64,000 nucleotides of DNA from Zhengitettix transpicula. Taxonomy: Eukaryota; Arthropoda; Insecta; Orthoptera; Tetrigidae. Positions 11,338 to 23,304 of the stretch are shown piece by piece (within the stretch, counting starts at the first letter, position 1; every line of letters begins with the position of its first letter). Position numbers and translations under genes: made by a program. Below the pieces are notes generated by a model, which ran no database searches, was not told the DNA's origin, and saw nothing but the letters and a program-made list of their open reading frames with translations. Location of the stretch: contig CM073596.1 in assembly GCA_037074705.1 (NCBI GenBank), forward strand, positions 17,132,501-17,196,500, written 5' to 3'.

Positions 11338-12590
11338 TGTCGAAATTTCCATATTTGACCTTGGCTACAGTTCTAAAAAAAATATTCGCCCATATTATTT
11401 AGAAGACGAAAAATTTACAAACGACTAATTAACCTGAAATTTCCTGAAGAAAAAAAATTGGAAGTGTTGCGACTAAGTATACATACTTATATGTACTGAA
11501 GCACACACATTTTCGTAATCCAGAATTTTGATCTAAGATCATAGCTACAGAGATGAAAGCCTCAAATTTTGTATTAATTATTAAACGCCAGAATGTTTTT
11601 AATTTTTTTAATGCTTGTATCCTCAGATTTTTCACAATATATATTTTAAAAATGCTTTAATAATTTAGGGTTAGGATTTGAACCAAAATTCTCGTTCAAT
11701 TGTATTATTTTACGTAAAAGAAATATATAAATGTGTGAAGACCGACTTTATCCATTCCTATTCTGTTAAAAGGGAGTTTCTACCACGCGGATTATCCTCA
11801 TGTAGCCTGATACTAAAGAAAAGCGTTCTATAAAGTTCTTACTTCCCTTTTGTGGTAATTTCCATATTTGACCTTGGCTACAGTTCTGAAAAAAAACATT
11901 CGCCTATATTACTTAGAAGACAAAAATGTACAAACGACTGAAATTACCTGAAGAAAAAAAATTGGAAGTGTTTCAATTAAGTATACATACTTATATGTAC
12001 TGAAGCGCACACATTTTCGTAATCCAGATTTTTGTTCTAAGATAATAGCTACAGAGATGAAACCCGCAAATTTAATTATTGAAGAACGCCAGAATGTTTA
12101 TAAGTTTTTTAATGGTTATATCCTCAGATTTTTCACAATATATATTTTAGAAATCCTTTAAAAATTTAGGGTTAGGATTTGAACCAAAATTCTCGTTCAA
12201 TTGTATTATTTTACGTAAAAGAAATATATAAATGTGTGAAGTCCGATTTTATCAATATCTATGCTATTAAAGGGGAGTTTCTACCACGTGGATTACCCTC
12301 ATGTAGCCTGATACTAAAAAAAAAAGTTTTATAAAGTCCTTACTTCCATTTTGTGGAAATTTCCATATTTGACCTTGGCTACAGTTCTGGAAAAAAAAAC
12401 ATTCGCCCATATTATTATGAAACCCACAAATTTAATTATTGAAGAACGCCAGAATGTTTTAATTTTTATGGTTATATCCTAATATTTTTCACAAGATATA
12501 TTTTAGGAATCATTTAAAAATTTAGGGTAAGGATTTGAACCACAATTCTCGTTAAATTGAATTATTTTACAGAAACGAAACATTTCATAA
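11338..12590. repeat. Tandem repeat of ~510 bp units (2.5 copies) containing family R tails
   Basis: The phrase TTTCCATATTTGACCTTGG starts at 11346, 11859 and 12360, giving periods of 513 and 501 bp. Each of the two full units also has TATACATACTTATATGTACTG, CACATTTTCGTAATCCAG and GGGTTAGGATTTGAACC. Each ends with a family R tail (GAGTTTCTACCACG, CTCATGTAGCCTGATAC and an A-rich run) at about 11765-11825 and 12270-12325. The third unit is internally deleted and truncated. The R tail was therefore already in the unit when it was duplicated. There is no coding potential. Confidence 0.85.
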
Positions 12591-15126
12591 CCTGGTCGCT
12601 TATTTGTTGTCGTAAATATCATCATTTCTTTCAGTTCGTTGATGACTGTGACGTCTGGACACATTAAGAAATTAAACACTCAGCTTTAAAAGACTCCCAG
12701 TTCGGGCCTCCCTCTATGATGCTACTTGTCTTACATCGGAACACGCCAACGCTCTTAAACTGATTTGGGCCCTGGGATTTAGCTAATACTCCCTTGCTCC
12801 CGTTATGATGTATCGTGTTTCAAGGATATTCTCGCATGTGTACTACTTGCCTTTCTAAAATCTCATTTCTCTCTCAATAAATCATTTGGTGGTCTGTGGT
12901 AATATTCTAAAATCCTCTACAGATATATCTTTCAGTGTTGGGTTGATGAATAAATAAATCTTCACACTTTTTCATTTGTACAAATTGAGATTATTTAGAA
13001 ATTTAAATTACTATGCCGTTTAATGGCAGTGGTTAATATAAGCGAAAAACAATAGTTTAATTAACACTTTTCAACAGAATATCCTCGCAGAAATTTGAAA
13101 ATTAAACTACTTTTCCGACTTTCTCTATATCTTCAAAGACTTACCTAAGTATCCCAGGTAATCCCAATTTCCTCTGCTCTATAAACACCAATAATTTGCG
13201 ATGTAACAAATAACGTTTTCTGCTCTCTGGTTCTCTTTATACCGTGTGGAGTAGTTTTGAATAATTTACCAGTGCAATTAGTCGACGGAATCAGTTTGAA
13301 TTATGAATTAGAGTTCCTAGACTTCCGTCATGCTTTACTATTTTGCGTGTAAATTCTACCTGCGTAGAGTGTTTCTCTTTAGGAGTTCCACTATAATATA
13401 ATATTTTCTCTTCTGTCTCATCCTACAATCTGGCATCAATTTTTTTCCTTTATTTTTGTTATTACTTTTTATCTTCATGGTATTTCAATCATCAAATATC
13501 GATTTTTATATTGAAACACTCTTTTAATAGTTCAGTTACAGGGGAGTAGTATTGTTTGGATGATGTAATTATAGTTTCCGAATAAAATTATTCTATGAGT
13601 GTGAATGTAAATAAATTTTCCAGGTTCTACGTTTCTATAGCTCTGTTGCATGATACGAAATTAATGATTCTACTAAAATATTTTAATGAAATACTGTTCC
13701 CTGCGACACTCCTTCATTTTTATATAAATATATAATCTACTTCGAGAAAATTATAGGGATATTATTTATCGAAATGAGTTTCACTACAAATTAACTGGAA
13801 TTTCGTGCCTCCTTCTTGGTAGCTTATACTGACCCGCATAACTCGGAATTTTTGAAGTAGCCAACAATTTGCTGAGTATAACTGATATTAAAATCGGCAA
13901 ATCTCAGTGTTATCGGACTCTGATTCGTCGAGATATTTCCATTCTGATCCCTTAATTTTTAGTTTGATGTGCTGTGTTTTGGTGGAAAGCATTAAAATAA
14001 TTGAAACTAAATTGAAGGCGAGTCTGTGTTCAGGTCTGTTCAAGGGATTGAGAAAGCTTGCATCTGAGATGGTGTCGACCAGGATTACTCATATACTAAG
14101 ATGAGAGGACCTGGGTTCGATTTACGATGCGGTTTAGTTTTTCCTGTCCTGATCCATTAAAATTTATTTATGATAGTTGGAATATGGTGGTATCTATAAA
14201 TTAACAGTTGCTAAGTACTTGTTTTAAAAAATAAACTTTTGTCTGGTAGAACAGTAGTTCCAATTTTTTCTCTCCCCGAAGACTAAAATTGCGAATGTTG
14301 GTATTTAATTCGCCTTAGCTGTGTGACTTCACGGATTTCGTAATTTTGTTCGTGAAGAAAATTAAGTCGACTCTTAAATAGAAATATTATGACAGGTCCT
14401 GAATACCATTAGCGACTTAATCATTTGAAAGAAAAATAAATAAAACTTTAAGTCAGCGTTAGAAAAGGTACGTCGGATGCGAAACTGCGGCTAAGAGGTC
14501 CCGGCAAGAATATTAAGCACGCCCGGTTCTGCTTGCCTTGCCTTGCCTCGCCAGTGTGCCTCCTTCGTCCCCACTCTTCTACTACCAGTGCGAGTGTTTG
14601 CCTCCCCTCACTATGTCCTTCACCTTGAAACCTGAAAATAACTCTCTAATGGCGTGAGCGATTCCCTTGCAGCGCTTAGCTATGTCGGGAGTTATTTTAT
14701 GACCCGTGCGCAGTGTATACAACACATGCAGGGGACAAACGATTCAACACGTGTATACCCCCACAAGGCTATGACGAACAATTGCATCCTAGCCCGATGT
14801 TTACGTACCTTTGACTATTATCACCTATTTCACCGTAATTTTGGAGACATGCTTACACAGCCGTCAGTCGTCTTCTGTGGACTATTTTCATCCAGTTGGC
14901 CCCTTAATGTCATATTCCCATCTGTAGTCATTCAACATTTCGGCTAAAATCTATTTTCGTTTGCAGATTTCCTCTAAGATGCAACCCCGCTCGACACGTA
15001 ATTATAAAATCCAAAAAGCCCGACGTATACTTATTTGCAAAATTCTAAACAGTACTGTTACGTCTACGATTTACTTGCTTGGTGTACACATGCCTTAAAA
15101 ATCCGTTTCTTAAATTACATATTTTA
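12591..15126. other. AT-rich spacer, nothing recognised
   Basis: I see no gene. A short CCTTG-type repetition lies near 14536-14552. A GGTTCGATTT string at 14112 recalls a tRNA B box but has no matching tRNA fold. A strong-looking splice acceptor (CTATTTTCGTTTGCAG, ending about 14967) is followed by 41 open codons but no good donor, so I do not call an exon. Confidence 0.45.
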
Positions 15127-16272
15127 CTAGCTCGGTGCACGAGTTGTCAAAATTAAACTCGGCAACATCCATAACCCGAGATTAGACTCCAGTCTTGTTT
15201 TTATTCGCGTTATTTTTCTGTAACGCCACTCCACGCCTTCCTTAAGGGTTTTTCTTTTATGGCTATACATTTTATTAACTAAACTATTTAATTATAACTT
15301 TTCACTAAATATTTTTGTAAGCGTTACAAACCGATTGAGGATTATATTGTCTGTATTCTTTGAAGTACAAGGCTGAGAACTATTGTCTATTACTACAGTA
15401 TATACGTGTTGGCAGATCATGTCATATAGGACGAACTATATGTTGCTAAACATCAATAAATAAATTAACTTGAGTAAGGCCTAGCAGATTTTAAACAAAA
15501 TGTATTGAGTGCTACAAAGCCCAAAGTGTGAAACACGGTTGATTGTATAAAATAAATGTAAAAATAACAAAATACGCCAACTATTCAAAAGAAATATATT
15601 AATGTCGTTAATTTTCAGCAGTTCTCACTTGAATTTATTTCCTTTGTCTTAACACATTTACAATGAAATATGTGAAATCATAATGATATACACACACAAT
15701 CAAAATTTTTCAGTAATCCCACTTGAAATAATTCGTCAGTTTTAGCAAATTTATAATCTATTACACTTTAATAATTAACAAATATTATGTATTGTTTCTT
15801 CCATAATTCTACGTCTCTTTCAGTGGGTATTGGAAGATATAAATGGGAAAAATAATATTCAGATATTTAAAAGTAACGTTATTTTAAAGAAAATCATTTC
15901 GGCGGACTATATAACGTTTCGTATTGTTTTTAATTATAATTCGACGAAGTATTGCTGAATATAATTATCATTTTTATTCAAACAAAATATTCCTGCTTTA
16001 TTTCATTACGGAAAAAGGAACTATTACCTTTGTAACGTTTCTCTCTCGCGTGACGTCATGGTCTATTGGCACGCAGTAATTTAACACATAATTATCACTT
16101 TTTTTTAATTATAAATCTTTCCATTTTCATGTTAGGGTTCTCTCACTCCATCGAGTTTTGAGGAATGTATGTACAAAGTTTTGTTTCAATCTGCCCACGT
16201 GTTAAAATTTGTATAGAAATTAAAGTAAATACATACTACAAACATACATACTTTTTTGTTATATAGATTAGA
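15127..16272 (-). mobile_element. Helitron, non-autonomous, both termini present (minus orientation)
   Basis: On the minus strand it begins TCTAATCTATATAAC near 16272, then GTATGTATGTTTGTA and the shared core (TTATGTGTTAAATTACTGCG, TAATGAAATAAAGCAGGAATA). It ends with CTCGTGCACCGAGCTAG at 15127 followed by T, which fits the Helitron rule of TC...CTRR inserted between A and T. Just before the CTAG a short palindrome (CTCGTGCACCGAG) could form the usual 3' hairpin. Its middle (about 15300-15830) differs from the copy at 30.5 kb, so internal sequence has been exchanged. There is no transposase. Confidence 0.7.
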
Positions 16273-17885
16273 AGAAAAATGCAAAACTGCCGTTCAATAT
16301 AAGTATTTTAGAAAATTTAATGAAATATACAATAATAAAGGAGAAATTAACATTAATTTAAAGCACGTATTAACCACAAGAATCTAACGAAGCCTCAAAA
16401 AATAATATCGATGTACATCAATTGTTCTTTTATAAGTGTAAAAAGTCGGTATGATTCTAGAAGTTGTCGGTATTTCTATGCGAATTTATGCGTTTGACGA
16501 AATTAAAAATATTTGATAGACGAAGACTGATATTTAATTTATATAAAGGCACTGATCACTTCCCTGAAACATAAATGTTTGAAAGTGTTGCGTGGTAGAA
16601 TTTGTAGACATCCTCTGTACAAGCGTAATTAATATTAAAGAATATGTTCGTTAAAGGCTTCATTATTGGCAGTTTGTCACTTTGTAAAATGGAGTCCTAT
16701 AAACAGGTCAACTTTATGAGGCTTGTTAACAGAGATTCAGTGTTCTATATTTAAAAGGTTTTCCTAGTTTATCCGTCTAAATTACCAGCTAACTGGGAGT
16801 GTTTATTCCAATGGTGCTGGCTGAAAGCTTTTCTCAAGCCAGAGACACGAATAAGACTGAATTTTGTGAGTACGCCATTGCATAATATTCAAGTGCTGAT
16901 GTTTAAAGTCGGCGATAAGTGTGACTGTATATATTTAATAATAAATTACCGTTTTTCTCAGTGTGTAATGCGAAACTTACATTTGTAAGAATTTAAGTAT
17001 TTGTTACTTCAATGAAAACTCAATTTATTTTCACTACATTATTTAGTTGATGTTCGGTACATTCCATTCTTTCATTACATTAACATAACAAACATTAATT
17101 GTTTTATAAAAATATCCTGTGTTAGTAGAACAGCTTTTGTGTGAAATAAAACAATCGTGAAGTTCAAGCTGTCTCAGATTCGTGACAGACAAGTCACGGG
17201 AAGGAAAGATGAGAGAATTTGTCTTGTGGTTGGTCGGGGTAAGATGAAGGGTAGGGGCAGGGGCCGTAGAAGAAAGAGTAATAAAGAGAGAGCGAACCAG
17301 TAAATAAACAAGGCGAGTTTGTTCTCCCCGGTAATGACTCGGCCCGAACTGAGATTAATGGCGGTCGAAATGAGTGAGTAATCTGGAGGCTGGGTCCACG
17401 AACGCCGCTCTCCTCGTGATGGTGGCGCCTAATTGAAGTCGAAACAACCCACCCCCATCCCCAATCTCATTCTTCTGCATTATTTACTCCACCAAGACTC
17501 GCTCAAGAATTAAAAAACTTGCTTCCATTAATATCGCGCGGGAGGAAAAGGGAACTTTTGCGGAGATGGTCGGTTTTTAACTCCCGTCTCCGGTAAAAAG
17601 AAAACATCTGTCTCTGCGCGGGACGTTAAGTTAAGGAGACAGTAGACGAGTTATGAAATAGCAAAAATGTGCAGTTCATTCATAAATAAGTTATTATTCA
17701 GGGAAATGTTGAAACTGGCATCGAGAATGGTGGAATAAAATTTTTGAAAATATCAGTTGCCTTAGGAATCCATTCGGTAAGTATGCAGCATCTGGTTATG
17801 AATGGCAACCGTAACCTAATTCTGGAAACGTGCTGGAATAACCACCAGATTTTACAGACACACATAAGTGAGAAATTAAAAATAT
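16273..17885. other. Spacer with a GC-richer segment at about 17160-17680
   Basis: 16273-17150 is AT-rich and empty. From 17160 to 17680 the sequence is GC-richer with no open frame. It has a run of purine-rich tracts, then GGTAATGACTCGGCCCG, GGTGGCGCCTAATTGAAG and TTAATATCGCGCGGGAGG. A non-repetitive, GC-richer, non-coding patch in an AT-rich intron is compatible with a conserved regulatory element, but I have no direct evidence for that. Confidence 0.3.
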
Positions 17886-18560
17886 ATTTAATAAGAAGGA
17901 TAGACAGTTCATACAAAATAAGTAATAATATAAATACCTCACAACGTTTCTCGAAACCTTGTCCCTTTCATCAAGTGCGAAGAAGAGCCTAGAGCGACAC
18001 AACTGCACTCGTCAGTTGACAAAACTCAAAAGCGACGAAAACTCAACGACAATGGGAGAGCCGAAGGTTTAGCGTAATAATAAGGGATCATAGCAATTGT
18101 TAAATTTAATAGTGTCTGTTTGTACATTAATAACTGTGATGTTGGATTTAATGTGTAGCATCTCTGAAATGGGTCTGGAATTGAACCTGCTGTCAATGTC
18201 TAAAATATTAGCATTGATGATATGTTTGGATACTACAGATTGTTTATCAATAAAAAATTTTATATTAAACATATGTTCCTTGATACGTGTATTAAGGGAA
18301 CGTTTTGTTTGTCCTATGTAGCAGGAATTACAATTAGAGCAAGAGGGTTTGATAAGAACAGAATGTTTTGCTGTGGGTGTCAAGTAGGTCCTTCTGGTTT
18401 TTAATCAATTGGGGAAAAAGTATTAGTAGATCTGTGAATGATCCATATTTGATATTGTTTGAAAATTTGGATGAATTTGAGACGTAGAAAATTGTAATAA
18501 AAGTGTACGAGGAAAAATTTTGCGTGAGGTTTTTGGGGACGAGTGACATTCGATTTTCTT
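17886..18560 (-). pseudogene. Penelope-like retroelement, 3' part with GIY-YIG endonuclease domain
   Basis: The minus-strand frame 18383-18069 (104 codons) carries a GIY-YIG nuclease of the Penelope type. It has the zinc-binding-like CSNCNSC (residues 15-21), then YIGQTKRSLNTRIKEH (22-37) and SVVSKHI further on. In Penelope-like elements this domain follows the reverse transcriptase and makes the target nick. Upstream, in another frame (18549-18334), KNQKDLLDTHSKT is probably the connector, so at least one frameshift separates them. The RT itself is absent (5' truncation). After the stop comes a ~170 bp tail with a hammerhead-like core (17946-17974). The same tail recurs at 20.95 kb. The element is not functional. 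Confidence 0.75.
17946..17974 (-). ncRNA. Hammerhead-ribozyme-like core in Penelope-like tail (degenerate)
   Basis: On the minus strand TTGATGA, a short region and GAGAAACG appear in the spacing of a hammerhead core (CUGANGA, stem II, GAAA). The first base of CUGAUGA is changed to U, which should impair activity. Upstream, GTGT and GCAC, the latter directly before the core, could pair as stem I. Penelope-like elements are known to carry hammerhead motifs. Stem III and the cleavage site are not clear here. Confidence 0.35.
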
Positions 18561-18703
18561 CAATCTAATGTTTTTATGTTTAATAATAAAATCTATTCAT
18601 TTCGGCAAATAATCTTAGAATAAAAGTTTTGTCAAATAAATTTTAAAAAAATGTTTCGGACAATATTTAAGTTGTGTTGTGTTGTAGTTAGAAAATAATA
18701 TAT
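18561..18703. other. AT-rich gap before the mariner element
   Basis: AT-rich sequence with no feature. The TA at 18703-18704 is the likely mariner target site. Confidence 0.4.
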
Positions 18704-18704
18704 A

Positions 18705-20013
18705 CACTGTGATAAAAAAAAGGTGAAATTGTCATTTAAAACTCTCGGGTATTAGGAAGGCAGGTAAATTTTTTTCCCTAGGTTGGTAGGACTGTCTATC
18801 ATATTTTCCAAGCGTCTGTTTGTTTAAAGGTTTAATTATCTCCGACTTACGCGTGTTTTTGTAAACAACCAAAAGTGAATTTTTCGATTTTTGCTATGGG
18901 TGATTTTGTTGAACAAAGAACTTGCATCAAATTTTGTTTGCGGAACGAATATTCTTGAGCGGACACGTTGAGAATGTTGTGAAAGGCCTTTGGTGATCAA
19001 ACTTTGGCACAAAAAAACGTTTATAAGTGGTACAACGAGTTCAAAGAGGGCCGAGAACGCGTTGAAGACGAACCGCGCTCAGGACGACCATCAACATCTA
19101 CCGACGAGGGCCACGTCCAAAAAATCAAAGATTTGGTGCTTGAAAATCGTCGATGGACAATTAGAGATCTAGCTGATAGTGTTGGAATATCATTTGGCTC
19201 AGCCCAAACCATTTTGAAGATTGTTTTGTGTCTCAAACGTGTCAAGTCTCGATTGGTGCCAAAATCGCTCAATTTTTTGGAAAAAAAAGCGTCGCGTTAA
19301 TGTGTGTGAAACTTTGCTGTCTGACTATCAGGACCACTTGAAATGCATCATTACTTGTGACGAGATATGGATTACGCATACGACCCTGAAACCACCGACC
19401 AATCCAGCGAATCTCGTGCAAAAGGTGATGCAAGACCGAAAAGACCACGGCAAAGTCGATCGAAAATCAAGGTGATGTTGACAGTTTTCTTTGATTATCG
19501 TGGTGTGGTGCACTATGAATTCCTTCCGCCGGGCCAAAGTGTCCACAAAGAATATTATTTGAGCGTTATGCGTCGTTTGGGTGAAGCTATTCGTCTGAAA
19601 CGACCGTAATATTGAGCGAACAACTCTTGGTTCCTTCATCACGATAATGCACCATGTCATACTGCATTGGTTCTTCGCGACTTTTTTGCCAAAAACTCGA
19701 CTCATATCGTTCCGCAACCACCGTATTCGCCTGATTTGGCTCCGTGCGACTTCTGGATATTCAGCAAACTCAAAAGGCCAATGCGGGGACGCCATTTTGA
19801 CACGATCGAGAAGATAAAAACCGAATCGAAGAAGATCTTGAAGGCTTTACCGGAAAAAGACTATTGCGACTGTTTCGAGGATTGGAAAAAGCGTTGGAAA
19901 AAGTGCGTTTTATCGTACGGGGATTTTTTTGAAGGGGATGATATTGATTTGGAAGAATAAATAAAGAATTTATATTTTATAAATAAATTCACCTTACTTT
20001 TTGTTCACAGTGG
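18705..20013 (+). mobile_element. Mariner (Tc1/mariner superfamily) DNA transposon, full length but inactive
   Basis: The ~1.31 kb length is typical for mariner. The left end, CACTGTGATAAAAAAAAGG followed by TGAA, is mirrored at the right end: the reverse complement of 19986-20012 reads CACTGTGAACAAAAAGTAAGG then TGAA. This gives terminal inverted repeats of roughly 27 bp with a few mismatches. A TA dinucleotide lies at each edge (18703-18704 and 20014-20015), matching the known TA target duplication. At the right edge one extra G sits between repeat and TA. The element holds a single broken transposase gene. Confidence 0.93.
18896..19960 (+). pseudogene. Mariner transposase pseudogene
   Basis: The protein would cut and paste the element in the nucleus. 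The start is ATG at 18896 (MGDFVEQRTCIKF). Two in-frame stops follow at 18956 and 18980. The helix-turn-helix region is then open from 19004 (KNVYKWYNEFKEG, RSGRPSTST, TIRDLADSVGIS). A frameshift at the A run near 19278 and another near 19370 move the catalytic domain into other frames. Two stops at 19607 and 19613 precede SWFLHHDNAPCH. The catalytic D,D34D triad can be read across frames: CDEIW, HHDNAP and YSPDLAPCDFW. In the first motif the usual TGDE is TCDE. The final frame runs to 19960 (FEDWKKRWKKC, DFFEGDD). At least six lesions make it dead. Confidence 0.92.
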
Positions 20014-20015
20014 TA

Positions 20016-20919
20016 GGTCTGTCTAATAGGTACGAACTTCATTTGAAAACTACTATTATAAATCTACTTAGTAGATAATATCATCGACGTAAAGGAGTTT
20101 TTGTTATTGCGTCATAATCTTTAATTGGGAGATATTAATCCCATGTCATGCAACACTCGCGTCGTAACAATATCTATAAGAATAATCGACAAATAGAGGA
20201 TGTACAGTTGATAAGATGCTGAAAATATGTGCATGTACTGCGCAATAGTTTCTACAGAGAATAGAACCGGATTTGAGGCTGGAGCCACGTGAATACGGTT
20301 GATTCATTCGTGGTCTCCTCCGATCCAACCTACGCCAAACTCCCTTTCTTATCTCAATACTCTTGTGATCTGTGATCTTTCTTTGTTACGGTAGGGTTCG
20401 TTACTGGAGAGTAAGTTTTTTTTTTTTCAGGTCTATAAAATATTGCCCGAAACTTTTCCCCCTCCCTGCCTCGTCACTACGAGCAGTGGGAAACCTTTTC
20501 TGGTGCAAGAAGGCGATCGACGTAAAGGGGACCGGTTTTCGGACGATTTACGAGCAACTTTCGGCTAGGGTGTGGTTTTCAGATATATAAATAATCTTTC
20601 GCGAACGATGATGGATTTTTCGAAACAAGCTTCTGGAAACTACACGAGAGACGAATTTCGTATGAAACAAATTATACAAAAAAGCTCGACTTGTAAGCAT
20701 TGCGCAACGAATTAAGTAGACCGTATTTAGGTTTGTCCGTCAATAGTTGTGGATATTTGTTTACGGAAATCACGAAATTAGTGTCAGTGGCATGAGTCAA
20801 ATAAGGGAACCGTTGTGAAGGAATAGGAATTGAGTAAATGGTTCTGAGTCAGTGATTAAATTGACGTAAATATGTATCTAGAATCAAAATGATAAAATTT
20901 ACGTCTGATTGAGAATAAT
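20016..20919. other. Unassigned spacer
   Basis: Moderately AT-rich sequence. A GC-richer patch at about 20450-20570 has a short frame with no recognisable product. A pair GTAAGT...TTTTCAG at 20404-20421 is far too close to be an intron. Confidence 0.4.
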
Positions 20920-21130
20920 TAATAAGAAAGACAGCCAAAATAAGACAAAAGAAGTGATAATATAAATACCACACAACGTTTCTGGGATCCTTGTCCCTTT
21001 CATCAGGTGTGAAGAAGAGCCTAGGGCGACACAACTGCACTCGTCAGTCGTCAAAAGCTTATTAAAGCGTTGTGTTGTATTTATATTATCACTTCTTTTG
21101 TCTGATTTTACTTAGTTCCTTATTAATTAT
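20920..21130 (-). repeat. Penelope-like terminal fragment with inverted arms
   Basis: This piece matches the tail of the Penelope-like copy at 17.9-18.05 kb (AAGAGCCTAGGGCGACACAA, CTGCACTCGTCAGTC). The left arm, GTGATAATATAAATACC and ACACAACG (20954-20979), is repeated in inverted orientation at about 21067-21092 (CGTTGTGTTGTATTTATATT and ATCAC). Inverted terminal pieces of this sort are typical of Penelope-like insertions, which often carry partial inverted copies at one end. There is no coding sequence. Confidence 0.7.
20978..21006 (-). ncRNA. Hammerhead-ribozyme-like core in Penelope-like tail
   Basis: The minus strand reads CTGATGA, then GGGA, a short loop, TCCC, then AGAAACG. CUGAUGA and GAAAC match the conserved hammerhead core, and GGGA/TCCC can form stem II (with an A.A pair next to the core, where G-C is usual). 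ACAC directly before CUGAUGA can pair with GTGT about 18 bases upstream (stem I). The partner copy at 17.95 kb has GCAC there, which keeps pairing through a U.G wobble. Only two base pairs of stem III are evident, as in minimal Penelope-type hammerheads. Confidence 0.45.
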
Positions 21131-23300
21131 ATCAATAATCTAGTCGAAATAAATAATAATAAATTTCTAAGGCTCGTGTATGTGTAAGGAAATATTATTC
21201 CTCGCTATAACAAAATCGCTCTGAAAGAAAGGTTTATTTTTAAAGGATAGGTTCTTAGTTACCAAGAATATTATTATACCCGAGAAATTTCTGGGATATT
21301 TTAGTGATGCTGGTTTTCGTCATTAGGATATTCAGTACCTTTCATTACATATATTGGTGGTCTTTACAATATATTATTATCGGCCAGATTGATCATATTT
21401 AAGCGATGTTATTTAGGGATAACAACAAGGGTATTTTTACATTCACTTGGATATTTAGTACCATTACTTCCATTATTGGAACACGGAATTGCCGTTTGGA
21501 GTACTATATGTACGAATTAGTGATAAATATAATTTATTTCAGGGTAAAACTAGATTTAATTATTTTTCAAAAAAATGCAGAATCAACCCCTATCAATGGG
21601 CTGTTAATTTTTAGTTTAGCTGTTTCAGTTATTCATTTTCTCTACACTTTTCTTGCCTTAACAGGAAGAAATTTGCAGACTGCATAATAAACCTTCGGAA
21701 AAAAATAAGCGACTGGTATGTGTGTGTGTGTGCGAGCGCGTTGTATTCATAAAATAATCGATGACTTTGAGTAGCTTTTTTGTTTTATGAAATGCAAAGT
21801 TTACAGCTTGCCAAAAAAGAAGTCACCTTCTAAAGATTTTCGAAGTGGAGGAAAATTCCAAAAAGGCTACTTTAAAGTTGGTAGCCTTCAGGAGTGCTAA
21901 GATTTGGATGTGAGATAATTTAGTGGAATGTTGGCCCATTGCGGCAGATGCAATGGACAGTTTTTGCTGGCTGCCTCCTCCGTCCTTGGATGCAGACGCA
22001 GGCTCGGTCAAGGGCAAAACCGTTCCGGCTGCCTAACCTGCCAGGCTACGTAACCAGCAGCTAATTACGTACTTTGCAGAAACTTAATCCTCCTCGGGAG
22101 ACGCGCTCTGAAAAATTCACGAGAGTGCGGCAAAGTTTCGTAACGCACACACACACACACTCATACTCCATGGGGGGCGTACGAAAGTGATAAACGCGCC
22201 CTCATTTAAATGCTTAATGGTCGCTAGAGCAGTATCTCTGCGCAAGTGGCTAACAATTGCCAAGAAACGCGCAACTTCATTACGTGCGGGTACAGTCTGG
22301 GGTTGCAACAACCCCGGCACGTTATTTCTCTTTCCATAAAAGAAAAATTCATTAGAACAGACGAAGACCAAAGCATACAAAATACACAGGAGATACTTCA
22401 GTAATTTACTGCACTCTAAATAAATAGTGTATAACAAAATCTTTAATTATTATTATTATACTTTTAACTTCTAGGGTTCAATTCATTTGAACATATATAG
22501 CGAGGTATGCGTATTAAATAAATAAACTTTATATGGTTGATTTAGTTCTCACAACTATGCATCACCAAAGCAACTAAACAAAAAACAAAGATAAAACTAA
22601 ACTAAAAACTAATCCAAAGATATACCCCTACTACTTATTATTATCCACTTTTAAATGCAATAAATTTATTATTACATTATCTCCCTTCTTTTTCGGTTAG
22701 TCTCGACCCCCCTACCCTTAACTGTGTTGTCCCAATTAGTCCCAAGTCACTCGTGCCACTCCACCAGAGACAATCACTTCACATCTTTTCTTTCAAAAAT
22801 AAGGTACCAGATTATAAAATTGTATGTTATAATTTGCCATCCGTTCATATTCTTAATCTTGTACACATTTCTTTTCCACACTTGTATCACTTTCCATGTT
22901 CCGCTGTATAGTGAAAGCAACTTGGCCATTAAATTTTTGCATACTTCCGTTTTTCAGAAAGTCTGTTTTACCTTCAAATTTCGTCCACATTTCTTCTGCC
23001 TTTTTCTGCCATCTTCCTTTCTGCCAACAAAATATTTTCCAACTCATCCATTATTTTCTCCAACCTTGTTATCTTCCTGCTTTTTCAAACTTTCATTCAC
23101 CTGCTTCTCTACACTTCCCATTTTGTTAAATAATATTCTGAATCACTCTCTCATTGTGATAATCTTCCGTCATTTCCACAACCTCTTCTAACTCGGACAC
23201 TTCCTCAACTTCTGCATTCCCTTGGACACTTTGGTTCTCCATAATTAAATTTTACATAATCGAAGCTCGCTTTTCTAATTCCACGTTCAGGCTCCATTTA
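21131..23300. other. Spacer with small microsatellites
   Basis: Mostly AT-rich. It holds (TG)n near 21719-21731 and (CA)n at 22145-22162. A GC-richer, non-repetitive stretch runs from 21930 to 22330 (for example CGCGCCCTCATTTAAATGC, AGAAACGCGCAACTTC) with no convincing frame. The 155-codon frame at 22724-23191 is pyrimidine-rich low-complexity sequence and not a gene. The GC-richer stretch may be regulatory, but this is inference. Confidence 0.4.
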
Positions 23301-23304
23301 CTTT

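Noticed and set aside
14090..14140. tRNA- or SINE-like GGTTCGATTT string
   Set aside because: It does not match a full B box, has no acceptor-stem pairing and no copy elsewhere in the window.
14968..15096. Exon after the acceptor TTTTCGTTTGCAG
   Set aside because: The frame is open for 41 codons, but its codon ends are AT-rich and no good donor is present.
19328..19795. 155-codon minus-strand frame
   Set aside because: It is antisense to the mariner transposase pseudogene, which has clear motifs on the plus strand.
20404..20421. GTAAGT and TTTTCAG pair
   Set aside because: They are under 20 bp apart, too short for an intron.
22724..23191. 155-codon plus-strand frame
   Set aside because: Phe/Ser/Leu-rich translation of pyrimidine-rich sequence, with no motif and no splice support.
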